Origin: Acorus gramineus
Taxonomy: Eukaryota; Streptophyta; Magnoliopsida; Acorales; Acoraceae
Direction of reading: 5' to 3'
Length of the DNA stretch: 64,000 nt
Assembly: GCA_030737835.1 (NCBI GenBank)
Contig: CM060853.1
Location: 868,001 to 932,000, forward strand
Shown in pieces: positions 25,121 through 36,200 of the stretch. The translations under genes and the position numbers were made by a program. Each line of letters begins with the position of its first letter. Positions within the stretch are counted from its first letter, which is position 1. The notes beneath the pieces are model-generated. The model was not told the origin of the DNA, did no database searches, and saw only the letters and a program-made list of their open reading frames with translations.

Positions 25121-27095
25121 ATGCATTTACTCATACAAAAAAGTGACAATGTCACATATTCAACTGTAAAAACTAATGTTCGGATTGGTGTTCTTATTGA
25201 AAAACTATCAGTATGCCGGCTAAATAATTCACAAAACTTGCCTGAAGCATGGAAGACATATAGGTTCAAAAGATCATTATGTTCCCTAAAGGAGAAAAAT
25301 AATGCTTCAGAAGTGCCTGAAATACTTGTAAGATCTACATTATTAACTTCTGCAGAAGATAAAATATCCGAAGAGACATATGTCCCTGAAGTGACATGTC
25401 CTCAAAGGATATACATGGACATGAGGAAATTCCATATGTTATATAAATACAAAAAGATCTTGTGGTATCGCAAACAAGTGATCATTGATGATATATTTTG
25501 CTATAGCTGCTAAAATCATGATTTAGAACAATATTCAGTGTATGAATATAAGGAATGCCAAAAGTGTGGCCAACCGATTAATGTAGAAGACAAAATTAAT
25601 TCTCATAAAGAAAGGTACGAGAAATGTAGATAAAGAGATTAGTGCTCACAAAGAGACCTCAATATAAGCAACAAAAGCAAATTGATCAATCTCATCTTTC
25701 TAATGAAAGATGTAACCCCAGAAGAGGTAGCGCCTGAGGAGGCAAATGTAAATATGAGATCTCATTAAATCATAAAGAAGAAAGATGAGATATAATAAAA
25801 TCATTGTCGACAATGTATATTCATATGATGTTGCTCTTGATATTCTGAGGATCATTAACCGTAAAATGTCGAAAAATGTCGACGTAGAAATGATTGACCA
25901 AATTAGAAAAAGGCAATACAGACTGAATTAAATTCGCTAGCGAAACGTGAAGTATTTAGACCTGTAATCTAAATATATGAAGATGTAATGCCTGTAGGAT
26001 ACAAATGGGTATTTGTAAGGAAGCACAATGACAAAAATGAAATTGTGAGATACAAAGCATGTCTTGTGGCACAAGGTTTCTCGCAGAGACTTGATATTGA
26101 CTATGAAGAAATGTATTCTCCTGTGATGGATCCAAATCACATTTCAATTTTTAATTACTTTGGCAGTCTCAAAAGGACTGAGTATGCTTCTAATGGATGT
26201 AGTTACAACACATTTATACGAAACACTAGAAAGTGATATATATATATCAAGATCCTTGAAGGATTTAAAATGCCTGAAACAAATAACGCATCCGAAGCAT
26301 GTATTCTATCAAAAGATCTTTACATGGGTTAAAGCAATCTGGGCGCATTGGAACAATCACCTAAGTGAATATTTTTTTTGAAAGAAGGGTATGAGAACAA
26401 TCTAATTTGTTCTTGTATTTTTATCAAGAAATTGAAATCCGGATTTGCTATTATTGTAGTAAATGATCATGATTTGAATATATAGGGATTTCTGAAGAGC
26501 TTACATAAAAGAAAGAGTTGATCGAAATGAAAATCTTGGAAAAACAAGATATTGTCCCAGCTTGCAGATCGAGCAAAATCCAAGTAGAATCCTTGTCCAT
26601 CAGACAATGTAGTACAGAAAAGTTCTAAAGAACTTTAATATAGACAAATATCGATCCATTAAGTTTTCTTATATATGTCAGGTCATTTGACACAAATAAA
26701 GACTAATTTTCATCCATAAGAAAATAATGAAAAACATCTTGGTCCTGAAATACCATATCTTAGTGCAAATAGCATATACGAGTGCAGTAAGTGCTTTATT
26801 ATATTTCGCACAAGGTAGATATTGTATTTTTATTTAACTTGTTGGCCAAGTGTTATTCTACATGAAAACATTGGTATTGTAAAAATGATTTTTTTTAAAA
26901 AAACAACAAATACGGGTTTATTATATTTAAAATGATTTTCTAGTGGTTAAATATAATTCAACATTCATCATGAAGAAAACATTGCATGTATAACATGATT
27001 TAAAAGGAGGCTTCATCAAAAGATCTATTCACCAAAGCATTACCAACCGCGACGTTCAAGAAGCTGAAGCAAAACATTGGAATGCCTTGACTCAA
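25121..27095 (+). pseudogene. Copia pol remnants (integrase linker, RVT_2 reverse transcriptase, C-terminal tail)
   Basis: 25121-25513 encodes a 130-aa open stretch that resembles the copia pre-RT linker (SEVPEILVRS). 25988-26140 begins the RVT_2 domain (PVGYKWVFVRK, YKACLVAQGFSQR, DYEEMYSPVMD). Broken pieces follow in shifted frames (TLESDIYISRSL at about 26,225; NNHLSEYF at about 26,350), and a tail near 27,010-27,090 resembles SKDLFTKALPT. Frameshifts, stops and deletions remove the catalytic YVDD region. The order matches copia elements, so this is an inactive pol. Confidence 0.8.
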
Positions 27096-27337
27096 ATATC
27101 TTCATGCTAAAAACAGGGGGAGTAATTTAATTCAAAAATATTTGTGTACTGTACTCTTTTTCCTTCGACCAGGTTTTTTCCATTGGGTTTTTTCTAGCAA
27201 GGTTTTAATGAGGCAGTATGAAAACATGCACAAGAATATTGTACTCTTTTTCCTTCACTAAGTTTTTATCCCACAGGGTTTTCTTAGTAAGGTTTTAACG
27301 AGGCATATTCTCTGTATAATGGTCATCCAAGGGGAAG

Positions 27338-27657
27338 TGTTATAAATATATGCATTTGAAGATACATGCATATATTTGTGGATGACCACACAATAAATAG
27401 ATTCATCTTGGTATAATGTATTATATTAAAGTTGTAATTCATGCATTTGTGTATGCATTTATCTTGGTGTGTATTTTGGGTTTCCTATCATTGTGGTTGT
27501 GACCCTATAAATAGAGGGCTTGTGTAACATGAAGAATATCAATGAGAAAAGATGAGAAATGAAATGAGAAGTTCTTGAAGAACAATACTTCCTCTTGTGC
27601 TCAAATATCTTTTGTGTTTATTTTGTGTTTCTATCTCTTTGTCATTATTTTATAACA
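27338..27657 (+). repeat. 3' LTR of the copia element
   Basis: 320 bp, TG...CA. The TATA box is at about 27,506-27,513. About 99% identical to the 5' LTR by eye. Confidence 0.9.
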
Positions 27658-27751
27658 AATATTATATAATTAGGCGTTGTTACACTTTGGGGGCTTTATT
27701 TATTTTCACCCCTTAAGTTATTCACCCAACCTCGTCATCTTACACACCCCC

Positions 27752-28896
27752 TTTAATTTTTTAAAACATGCAAACCCACCCCAAATATAAAAAGATAGGG
27801 TTAAAGACATCTAAGTCCCTACAAACATGGAAAAACCCATATAAGTCCCTACTAAAATTAGGACAGACGTACGAGTCTCTAAAAACTCAGAAAAACCCAA
27901 TTATCATCCCTGAGTTCAATTTCCATCCAAACTTAACGGAATATTCCTAGAATATTCTGTCACATATAATTGTGTAGACATTAAAGTCCTTATAAACAGT
28001 CATAAAGATAAATTAGTCCATGCAAAAAATAAAATTGCCCCTGAAAGACTTTTACATTAAATTGTGTACACATTGCAGTCCATATAAACAATCATAAAGA
28101 CAAATTAGTCCTTGCAAAAGACAAAATTGCCCCTGAAAGATTTTTACATTTAATTGGATAGACATTACAGTCCTTATAAATAATCGTAAAGATAAATTGG
28201 TACATGTAAAAGACAAAAATGCCCCTGAAGAATTTTTACATTTAATTGTGTAGAAATTGCAGAATTTTAGAGGGTATTTAATTTTTAAATTGCAATGTAT
28301 GCACAATTAAATGTAAAAATCCTTCAAGGGTATTTTTGTCTTTTAGAGGGACCAATTTGTCTTTACGATTGTTTATAAAGACTGTAATGTCTATTCAATT
28401 ACATGTAAAAGTCTTTCAAGGGCAATTTTATCTTTTGCGGAGACTAATTTGTCTTTATGATTATTTATAGGGACTATAATATATACACAATTTAATGTAA
28501 AAGTCTTTTAGATGCAATTTTATCTTTTGCAGGGACTAATTTGTCTTTATGACTGTTTATAAGGACTTCAATGTCTATACAATTATATGTGATGGAATAT
28601 TCTAGGAATATTCCGTTAAATTTGGATGGAAATTTAACTCAGGGATGATAATTGGATTTTTCTGAGTTTTCAGGGACTCGTACGTCTGTCCCAATTTTAG
28701 TAGGGATTTATATGGGTTTTTCCATGTTTGTAGGGACTTAAATGTCTTTAACCCAAAAAGATATCATAACACCTTGAGAACCCACCCCTTTCACTTTTGA
28801 GCCACTTTAATTTTTTAAAACATGCAAACCCACCCCAAATGTAAAAAGATATCATGACACCTTGAGAACCCACCCCTTTCACTTTTGAGCCACTTT
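27752..28896. repeat. ~90-bp tandem duplication split by a foldback element
   Basis: A segment starting TTTAATTTTTTAAAACATGC and ending GAGCCACTTT is present twice. Copy A is split (27752-27797 and 28764-28806) by the foldback element. Copy B is intact (about 28,806-28,896). Confidence 0.75.
27798..28754. mobile_element. Foldback/MULE-type MITE (957 bp, arms ~470 bp)
   Basis: Almost the whole element is two inverted arms: GGGTTAAAGACATCTAAGTC at the left end matches the complement of the right end with few changes. Each arm holds about three ~115-bp direct repeats (TTGCCCCTGAAAG...AAATTAGTCC...). The flanking 9-bp duplication AAAAAGATA (27789-27797 and 28755-28763) is typical of Mutator-like elements. 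No coding capacity. A transcript would fold into a long hairpin. Confidence 0.9.
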
Positions 28897-29529
28897 CTCT
28901 CTCTTTTCTTCCTCTTTTGTTCTCCAACCTGAGGACCTCCCCCGACGTCCATCGCCTTCTCCATCTCCCCCGATCATCGAAGTTGTTGCTCTATCTCCCA
29001 GTAACCGTCTATGTCTCCCCCGCGAATATCTCCTTAAACCCCCCCCCCCCTCCCAAGGACAAGGTAATTACATCTTAATTTCATTTTTTGAAATGTATTT
29101 GATTTGTTAGAATCTATTTAATTTCTTGCATTTATTTTATTGTATTTTGTGGCTTAAGTTTCTTGTATTAGAATGTATTTAATCTTACAAATCATTCACG
29201 TTCTTAGAAATCCTAGGTTTTTATTTTTAACAAAAGTACCCTAGGTTTTGGCTTGATGTTTAATCATTAATGTGTTCCCTTTGTTTGAAAGTGATTGATC
29301 TCACATATTGATTGGCACACATGTTTATTGATAATGAAAAATATTGAGTGATTAATAATGTTATGTAGGATTGATATTTTAAAGAATTAGACTACATGCT
29401 TTATTTGGTTGATGTTATAGTACGATGCTTGGTTCCGCAACCTTATACCATTCAATGTGAATTGGTCTTTATCTTTGTTGAGATGGTTTTGCATACCTTA
29501 CATCATATAAATTTTATGTGCAACGCCAC
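28897..29529. other. Intergenic sequence, C-rich then AT-rich
   Basis: A pyrimidine-rich stretch with a poly-C tract (29,039-29,051) resembles a plant 5' untranslated region, but no start codon with a coherent coding sequence follows. Otherwise featureless. Confidence 0.4.
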
Positions 29530-29565
29530 ACTTTCGTTAGATATCTCAAACCTTTTTACAGTAGG

Positions 29566-29685
29566 AGAGCCACATTGCCGGTGCAAAAGCCATCCAAGAT
29601 GTCATTCATTACCTGCAAGATGGGATACCTCTCCCCGATGCACCCATGGCACAGCGAAGGACCAGGCAACATCATCATCGCCAGT
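29566..29685 (+). pseudogene. Possible C-terminal exon remnant of a plant mobile domain gene
   Basis: After a TTTTTACAGTAG acceptor-like site, one frame reads HIAGAKAIQDVIHYLQDG then IPLPDAPMAQRRTR. This resembles the last exon of the PMD gene at 52,660-52,839 (FLQHGTPLPHSP) in layout. No other PMD exon was found nearby. Weak evidence from a short match. Confidence 0.3.
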
Positions 29686-29699
29686 AAATGACAATGTGT

Positions 29700-30834
29700 T
29701 TTTGTGAATGAACAATGTTGTATGGGTGTTGATAATGGCTATTGTGGAAAGTGGAATTAGATCTTCCTTTCGCTTGGCCGGATTTAAAGGCAATCTGGGT
29801 TTTAGATGCAGATCTGAGAAGAAGCACCAAGAGAACCTCTGGAGGATTGTGGATCTTCCTTCAGTGGGCCACCTTTCTTGATCTTCCACTCCGGTCACCT
29901 ACAACTCACACCAGTGTGGTGCCGACTAACGCCCCTCCGACACTCAAGTCAGATCTTCATTAACGAGGGAATTTAAGCTTGAATCTAGGATTTTTTGGGG
30001 AAGAAGTGTGTACCTCGTATAGAAGGGGATAGCCTTCTATTTATAGGTGGAGGTGGCGTACTGGTTTTGCTATGGAGGTGTGAGCATATTGATGGAATCT
30101 TCCACGTGGTTCTTGGATCAGTTGACATGTGTGATCTCAAGATCGGCTTATTATAACCGATTTCTAACAATTGGTTACAGCTGTTGTGTTGGGGAATATT
30201 CCCTTGGTTTTCCAGCAAACACATTGATGTTTGTATTTGGCACTTGAGCGATCCTCACATCAAGTCGGACTCCGTGGTCTGATTACTTCGACTAGGTCGA
30301 ATCGAATTCCCACCTTATAAATTTAGGTCTGATCAGGGATCCAATCAGGTCGTTCATTGGTCCGACCTGAGATGGAGGTCTATCTGTAACAGACCATACT
30401 AGGCTTGGGCAGTTCGGCCTTCAAAACAGATCCTTTTAACAAGTTTGACTATCAGCCTCAACGGGCTCTCTTGGCAAACCTGTTAAGTTCAATTCCCCAA
30501 TCCTATTCTGATTAATGTATTCATGTTTATTTCTTATTCAGGTGTTGACAGATTTGGTCTTCTACAGCTATGACAGTGTTTTGGGTTTAATATGGGTTCT
30601 GGAGATGTTTCGAAACAAATGTGTTTTGTATGCATGGGTTTTGGAGATGTTTCAAACAAATGATCGAAGTATGGGTTTACAAATGTGTATTATACTTAAA
30701 CACTTTATGTGTTTTGAATAATATATTCACGTGTTATGGATTCTCAATGAAATGACGTCTTTAAGTTATGGTGTGTTGTTGAGTATCATATAGGACAGAT
30801 CACATGAGGTGGTGTTTGTAGATCACGTTGCTTT
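29700..30834. other. Intergenic region without recognised gene
   Basis: Mixed-composition sequence with short open frames, none of them recognisable. A GTCGGAC/TCGACTAGGTCGA-rich stretch lies at 30,250-30,380. Confidence 0.4.
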
Positions 30835-31270
30835 TTGACCATGTGAATTCGACTTGAGATCTAATTGACAACTTTACAATGTCAAACGAGTCATAGAGAG
30901 GGTCTTAAATCTCTATGACCAGTTCAACTTTGTAATATTGAACTTAATCCCTAACAAACGGTTACATAAAGTTGAACGAGCCACAAAGAAAGCTGAAGTC
31001 TTTGTGACCTTGTTCAATTTTGGGATGTCCAATTAGGGCCTAACAAATGGCTACACAAAATCAAACAGGCCATAGAGATGACTTAATTCTCTGTGACCCG
31101 TTTAACTCTGTGAAGTCGACATGGTCTTATGTTGGATGATCACACAAAATTGAACAAGCTAAAGAGAATGCTTTAAGTTTCTGTGACCCGTTCGACTCTG
31201 TAATGTTGATATGGATGACCGCTCAAAATCGAATAGGACACAGAGAGAGCCTTTAAGCCTATGTCACTTA
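30835..31270. repeat. Tandem array of ~95-bp hairpin-forming units
   Basis: About five units. Each centres on an imperfect inverted repeat, for example CATAGAGA...TCTCTATG and CACAAAGA...TCTTTGTG, extended outward by GTTGAAC...GTTCAA. Unit order is recognisable from the repeated GTGACCnGTTCAACT and AAAATNGAACAAGC segments. Confidence 0.75.
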
Positions 31271-31404
31271 ACATAAAGGGTGGGTTAAGTTTAGTTGGGG
31301 TGAGTTAGGTCGAGGTGGGTTCACCCATTTAAAAAACCACATTTTTATTTTCTAAGAGAGGTGGGGTGAATAACTATGGGTTGGAAATAATGGCTCCCTT
31401 TAAA

Positions 31405-31830
31405 AAAATGGTAAAATGTGTTTGGACCCCCTAAGGTCTTTAAACCCTGCAGAAACACCATTTGAAATTCCAAAACATTGACTTACACTCCCTATCGTTA
31501 GATTTTCCGTTAAAATGGAACAAAAATATGATTTTACCCTTTTAATTAAATTATTATTGTGTTTTCATCTTTAATTAACTGTTTGTAAGTTAATTCTCAC
31601 AATAAATGCATCTAAATGTATTTAGAGTTGATTATTATATTAATTAATATTCATAGAGCATATCCAAAGCTCTTTTTTGAATATTTACAAGATTAATTAA
31701 AAAGTAAAATAGTAATTTTATTGTATTTTTGTCCCATCTTAATGGTAAGGGGGTGTAAGTGCATGGTTTTGAACTTCAGGGGTACTTTTGCAGGTTTCAA
31801 AAACTTTAGGGGGCCCAAATGCTTTTAAAA
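31405..31830. mobile_element. Small inverted-repeat element (MITE-like)
   Basis: The left arm (about 31,417-31,510: TTTGGACCCCCTAAGGTCTT, ACTTACACTCCCTATCGTTA) recurs inverted at about 31,740-31,826. The interior is AT-rich. Flanking A-rich TTAAAAAAA could be a 9-bp target duplication, but low complexity prevents certainty. Confidence 0.6.
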
Positions 31831-31835
31831 AAAAG

Positions 31836-32580
31836 AAAAATCAATATAACTCCCTGAAAAGTTAGTCCCTATAAAATTAAAAAATCAACATAGGTCCCTG
31901 AAAATATGTATAGTTAATAGATTTAGCCCCTGAGTTAAATTGTTTAAATAAATACATTCAAATAAGTCCCTACAAAATATGAAAAATCCAATGTAATCCT
32001 TTTGATGACAAAAAATGCCCCTATCTTTTCTTGAAAATTCTTCTATTATTCTATACTCACCAATGGTAAAAAAAAATTGATAAAACTCCCTCGAAACTCG
32101 AAAGTAATGAAAATAAAAAAAAAGTTATTGTAAAATCAGTAAACCCCCTTAAAGTCAACCACAAATCTGATTGGTGTATTAGAGTAATTTATTAAGCAAA
32201 TTTTAAAATGATATTATAATAATTTACCACCTATGGCTAGAGTCAACCACAATTCTGATTAGTTTCGGTTACGGTAAGGACTAAAATAAATATTGTCTAA
32301 TAAAATAGGGACCTGAGAGAATTTATCGATTTTATAAGAATCTTTTCTGATTTTTATAAGTTTCTAGGAAGCTATATCAATTTTTTAAAGGTAAAGGGTG
32401 ATGGCATTCTGATAACATTTAATGTGTAGGTAGAGTTAATCATGTACTTGATTAGTTGGGGTGACAGTAGGGACCGCAACAATAATTTTCTAATAATATA
32501 AGAACCTCTGACAATTTTTCAACTTTACATGGACTAAAACCTATTTAGCTAACTTTCCTGAGAGTTATATTGATTTTCCC
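31836..32580. mobile_element. Second small inverted-repeat element, abutting the first
   Basis: AAATCAATATAACTCCCTGA (31,838) is mirrored at the right end (TCAGG or CCTGAGAGTTATATTGATTT, about 32,558-32,577). The interior contains two or three diverged copies of a segment with CACAA(A/T)TCTGATT and a GTAGGGAC-like motif. Confidence 0.55.
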
Positions 32581-32585
32581 TTTTT

Positions 32586-33274
32586 AAAAATTATATGCCT
32601 CATCTGACAAGATATATACTTTTATAAAATGTGAAACATATATACTCTAATAAATTGAATAATATCATTTATAAAAAAGAATAAAAAATCAATTAAAGGG
32701 ATTAATTTTGAACTATTAAAAAAAGATGTAATGTAACAGAGCTTAAGAACTAATGAATAGCCAAAGATCACTCATAATAAATGAGTCAATCACATCAACC
32801 ATCCATCCATCCCATATATCACGCCTAGACAAGCGATGTGAGGTGATACCTAAAACAAGTATACACTCCAAGTCTCAAGCACCCAGAAGACGCAGATACA
32901 CTAATAGTCATCATGTCACTAACACATTATATAAAATCAACTCTTTCCATAGATTAGTCCCAACATGGTCTTTAACTTCCTAAAATTAGCCATGTAAGCC
33001 TGCCAAATTCAATACCAAATGAAAGGAACAAGAGCTTGCTGTATTTTGCAATTACAGATGAACTGAGTCGGGGATGATTGACTGGAATCCATCATCAGTT
33101 CATCAAGTGAACCGACACTCTCATCTCATGCTTCAAGCATGACGGATGACAAACAAATGTGTGGATCTGACCAATCTTCACCGAGTTGAGAAGTTAAAGA
33201 AAAGGAGCGGCAGAGACTTCATGTCTTTCAAAATCAATGGAGTCGTCCAGTCTTGCGTTAAGTGTGTCGATCGG
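32586..33274. other. 3' flank of the AP endonuclease gene
   Basis: AT-rich. It includes the putative 3' untranslated region of the minus-strand gene. No independent gene recognised. Confidence 0.45.
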
Positions 33275-36200
33275 TCAGGTTTTGGGTGACAAAACAAGCG
33301 AAACGGGGCAGTGATCACTTCCATAGAAACCTGGACAAGATTTCATACAAAGCGTTGGATGAACAAAGCATGTAATGAAAACTCTCGGTGATCTGATATA
33401 ATGGTTGGTGATTCCTGGTGTACCATGATTGAGGCTATGCCTGTCCATTATCAAAAAATATCTGTGTTTGATCTGAATCCGAATCCAAAAGTTGTGTACA
33501 TGTTTATAAATTTATGTTTGAATGGGTAATTGTTGGATTCTATTGGATATATTATTTTTTCTTCACGGAATCATCAGATGAATTATATATGTATCCGTAT
33601 CCATATAGATGCTTTAGATAATTATCCGCATTTGAATTTGAATGTTTGAATCATATGTGGATACTTGTTTTTAAATATCTGACAGATATTTAGATACAAA
33701 TATTTTTTTTCAGATATATGGTTGGGCACTGATACAGATATGGGTATATCCGCTTCATTGACTGCTCATTTTAAGGCATCGATCAAGTAAGAAATATAAC
33801 AAAATTTCCTTACCTTTTAATTCAATCCCATGCCCATGAATATCACATGAAACGATCCAATTTTTCAGTTGCTCGGAGACGATGAAGTAGTCTATCCGCA
33901 TTTTTTTGCCTCTGTGTCTACAACATGAATAAATTCCGTTGGTGAGATTTGACATACACCCATGAGAAAGAATTCGGACGAAGAGCGCAAGGCATGTATA
34001 AGTTTAAATTTGCTATGATCATGTCCCCCTCTTAAAATTAAACATGAATTATTTCATGCTATAGGGAAAAATAGTCAAACAAAGAATACAGGGTAGCACC
34101 AAAAATACTATTTAAGAGAAGAGAGTGGCTAGACAGTTTAGTAATGAAAATTTAGATTATTAAATTCAGAACCGTACCCCTCATTATCATTAGGAACCTC
34201 CAAACAATTCAACCAATAAGTTACATCCATTTAGTTAGAAATTTTTCCAGTCAACCCCAAACAATTGAAAATTTGAGTAGGCAACATCGGAGTGATTTCA
34301 TAATTGTTGTCATCAACGTTATATATGTACTGCATTGTAAATAAATATATGTAATGAATTATAAATCCTTACTTTCCAATAGGGTGTCCAGACCAAGAGA
34401 AACCGCTTTCCTTGTCCTGTTCTTTATGTAAGAATCTATATACATCAATCAGCTTTCCCCTGCGACACAAGTATAACTGAAGCAGATCAATTGCCATGAA
34501 AACCATAAGAATCTGTACAGAAAATATGATCCATCTAACAAATTTGTAAATCATCTTTAGTTAGCTGGTTATGCATAATACTGGTCATGTTTTAAGACAT
34601 GTAGTACACAGAAGCCATATAGACCATGTTTGCAGCATTTTCAATTTACAAATGATAGATTATACATTATAGATTATAGATATTAACTTTTCTGAGCAGT
34701 AGATACGTTTGTTATAGCTATGAATAAAAAACAAATAAGCAACAGTGGATGTTTGCCAAAACAAGCTTCAAAAATACCATTCTAAACTTTGGAAATGAAA
34801 AATTGATCATGTGTTTGTGAAAATATAGAGGAGCATAATTGCTATTTCTGAAATAAGTTGTGGGTAGTTGAGTCCACGAAGAAATTTTTTGTAAAGTTAT
34901 GCACAAGCTATAATACCAAAAGCATCATTTGATCCATCTTTGAGATGGTGAATTTTGATGTTGTTTTTAGCTTAAGTAACTCTAATAAGTTTTAACAAAC
35001 ATATCACAGGAACTTATTTTAAGTTAAATGTTATAATCTAAAACCTTTTTAGTTTAAACAAACTCTACAAAGATGAGTACAAAGATCAGTGTTTACAAGA
35101 TGTACTACATAAATTGTGTAACATGTTTATTTCCGAGTGAACAGGATTTGGGAAAAAAAGGACAAATTCAAAAAATAAATAAATAAATGGCTTTCTTCAA
35201 ATATATATTCGTAAAGCCAACTGTACATGCACAAGGTGATTTTATATAAAAACCAAGTAAAAAAAAAAAGTTGATTTATACAATTGACATTCAAGCAATC
35301 TCATTATGGACCCGGATAATTCATAAAAAAACTCTATTCACTGCTGCAAAATGCCTTTGCAAGGGTGTCAAGATGGATAATGAATTTATGTACTTCCCAA
35401 CATGCAAAACAACTACTTTTGATTTCTATCCTTCGGTTTTGCATAGATTCAGACAATCTCTGAGGCCTGAAAAATTTCGATGACAAAAAGAATTGTTGTG
35501 CACATAAAATCCTGACAACAAACTCCACATTGAAAGATTTACAGGACATGAATTAGCTGTTATGTGTTCGAGAACAGGATTAGAAATCTTATACATGACT
35601 GGCTACAGGAGTAGTTCATAAAAGATTAGTCATTCAAACCTGTGTTAAGCTCCTAGTCAATTAAAATCATAGATGGCAGTCAGAACATGATGATATGATA
35701 ATAACATAAGACAAAATAACTCCTCCACAAAGATTTTCAAAAGCTCACGCACCGTGATAAAATTGTTGTAAAACGCTGCCGCTCTGCTAGAGTAAATCCA
35801 GGTTGTCCGCAATCCTGAATCACATAAGACATCGTTTTTTTTCTTATAAACTGCCCACAATTTGCCAAATTTGAACCGTAGAAGCAATAGCCTAACAATA
35901 GAACCTAACAAAAATTTTCCCTTGTAGTTTACCTCTGATGGTATAAGCTCTAAAAAAAGGAAATGATATATACAAACATGGTGGTCATAATTTTGTTTAT
36001 TCAATTTTTATACCTTCTACCTAGTTGAGTTAATAACATTATTCAAATTATCATTGTCCATTAATCATGTGTTATTAATGTTAATAGATAACTTGGATGC
36101 ATGTACAGAAAATAAAAGCAGATCAGTTGTGTCCCAACAAAATTGATGAAAAACTAGAAAAGAAATAAAGGTAATACCTCCTTATTTGGAGGAATGTAGC

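Larger units (their letters stand above)
22077..27657 (+). mobile_element. Ty1/copia LTR retrotransposon with decayed interior
   Basis: LTRs of 320 bp at 22077-22396 and 27338-27657 differ at about four positions by eye. The right one is TGTTATAAA...TATAACA, while the left starts TATTATAAA (TG mutated to TA). Flanks are ATTAT (22072-22076) and AATAT (27658-27662), a probable imperfect target duplication in AT-rich sequence. A PBS (TTATCAGCACGA) follows the left LTR and a purine tract (CCAAGGGGAAG) precedes the right one. The interior has only broken gag- and pol-like fragments, so the element is non-autonomous. Confidence 0.9.

Noticed and set aside
29396..29963. Overlapping 73-103 codon frames as a small gene
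   Set aside because: Frames on both strands overlap with no consistent splice structure; only a short PMD-like piece is retained as tentative.
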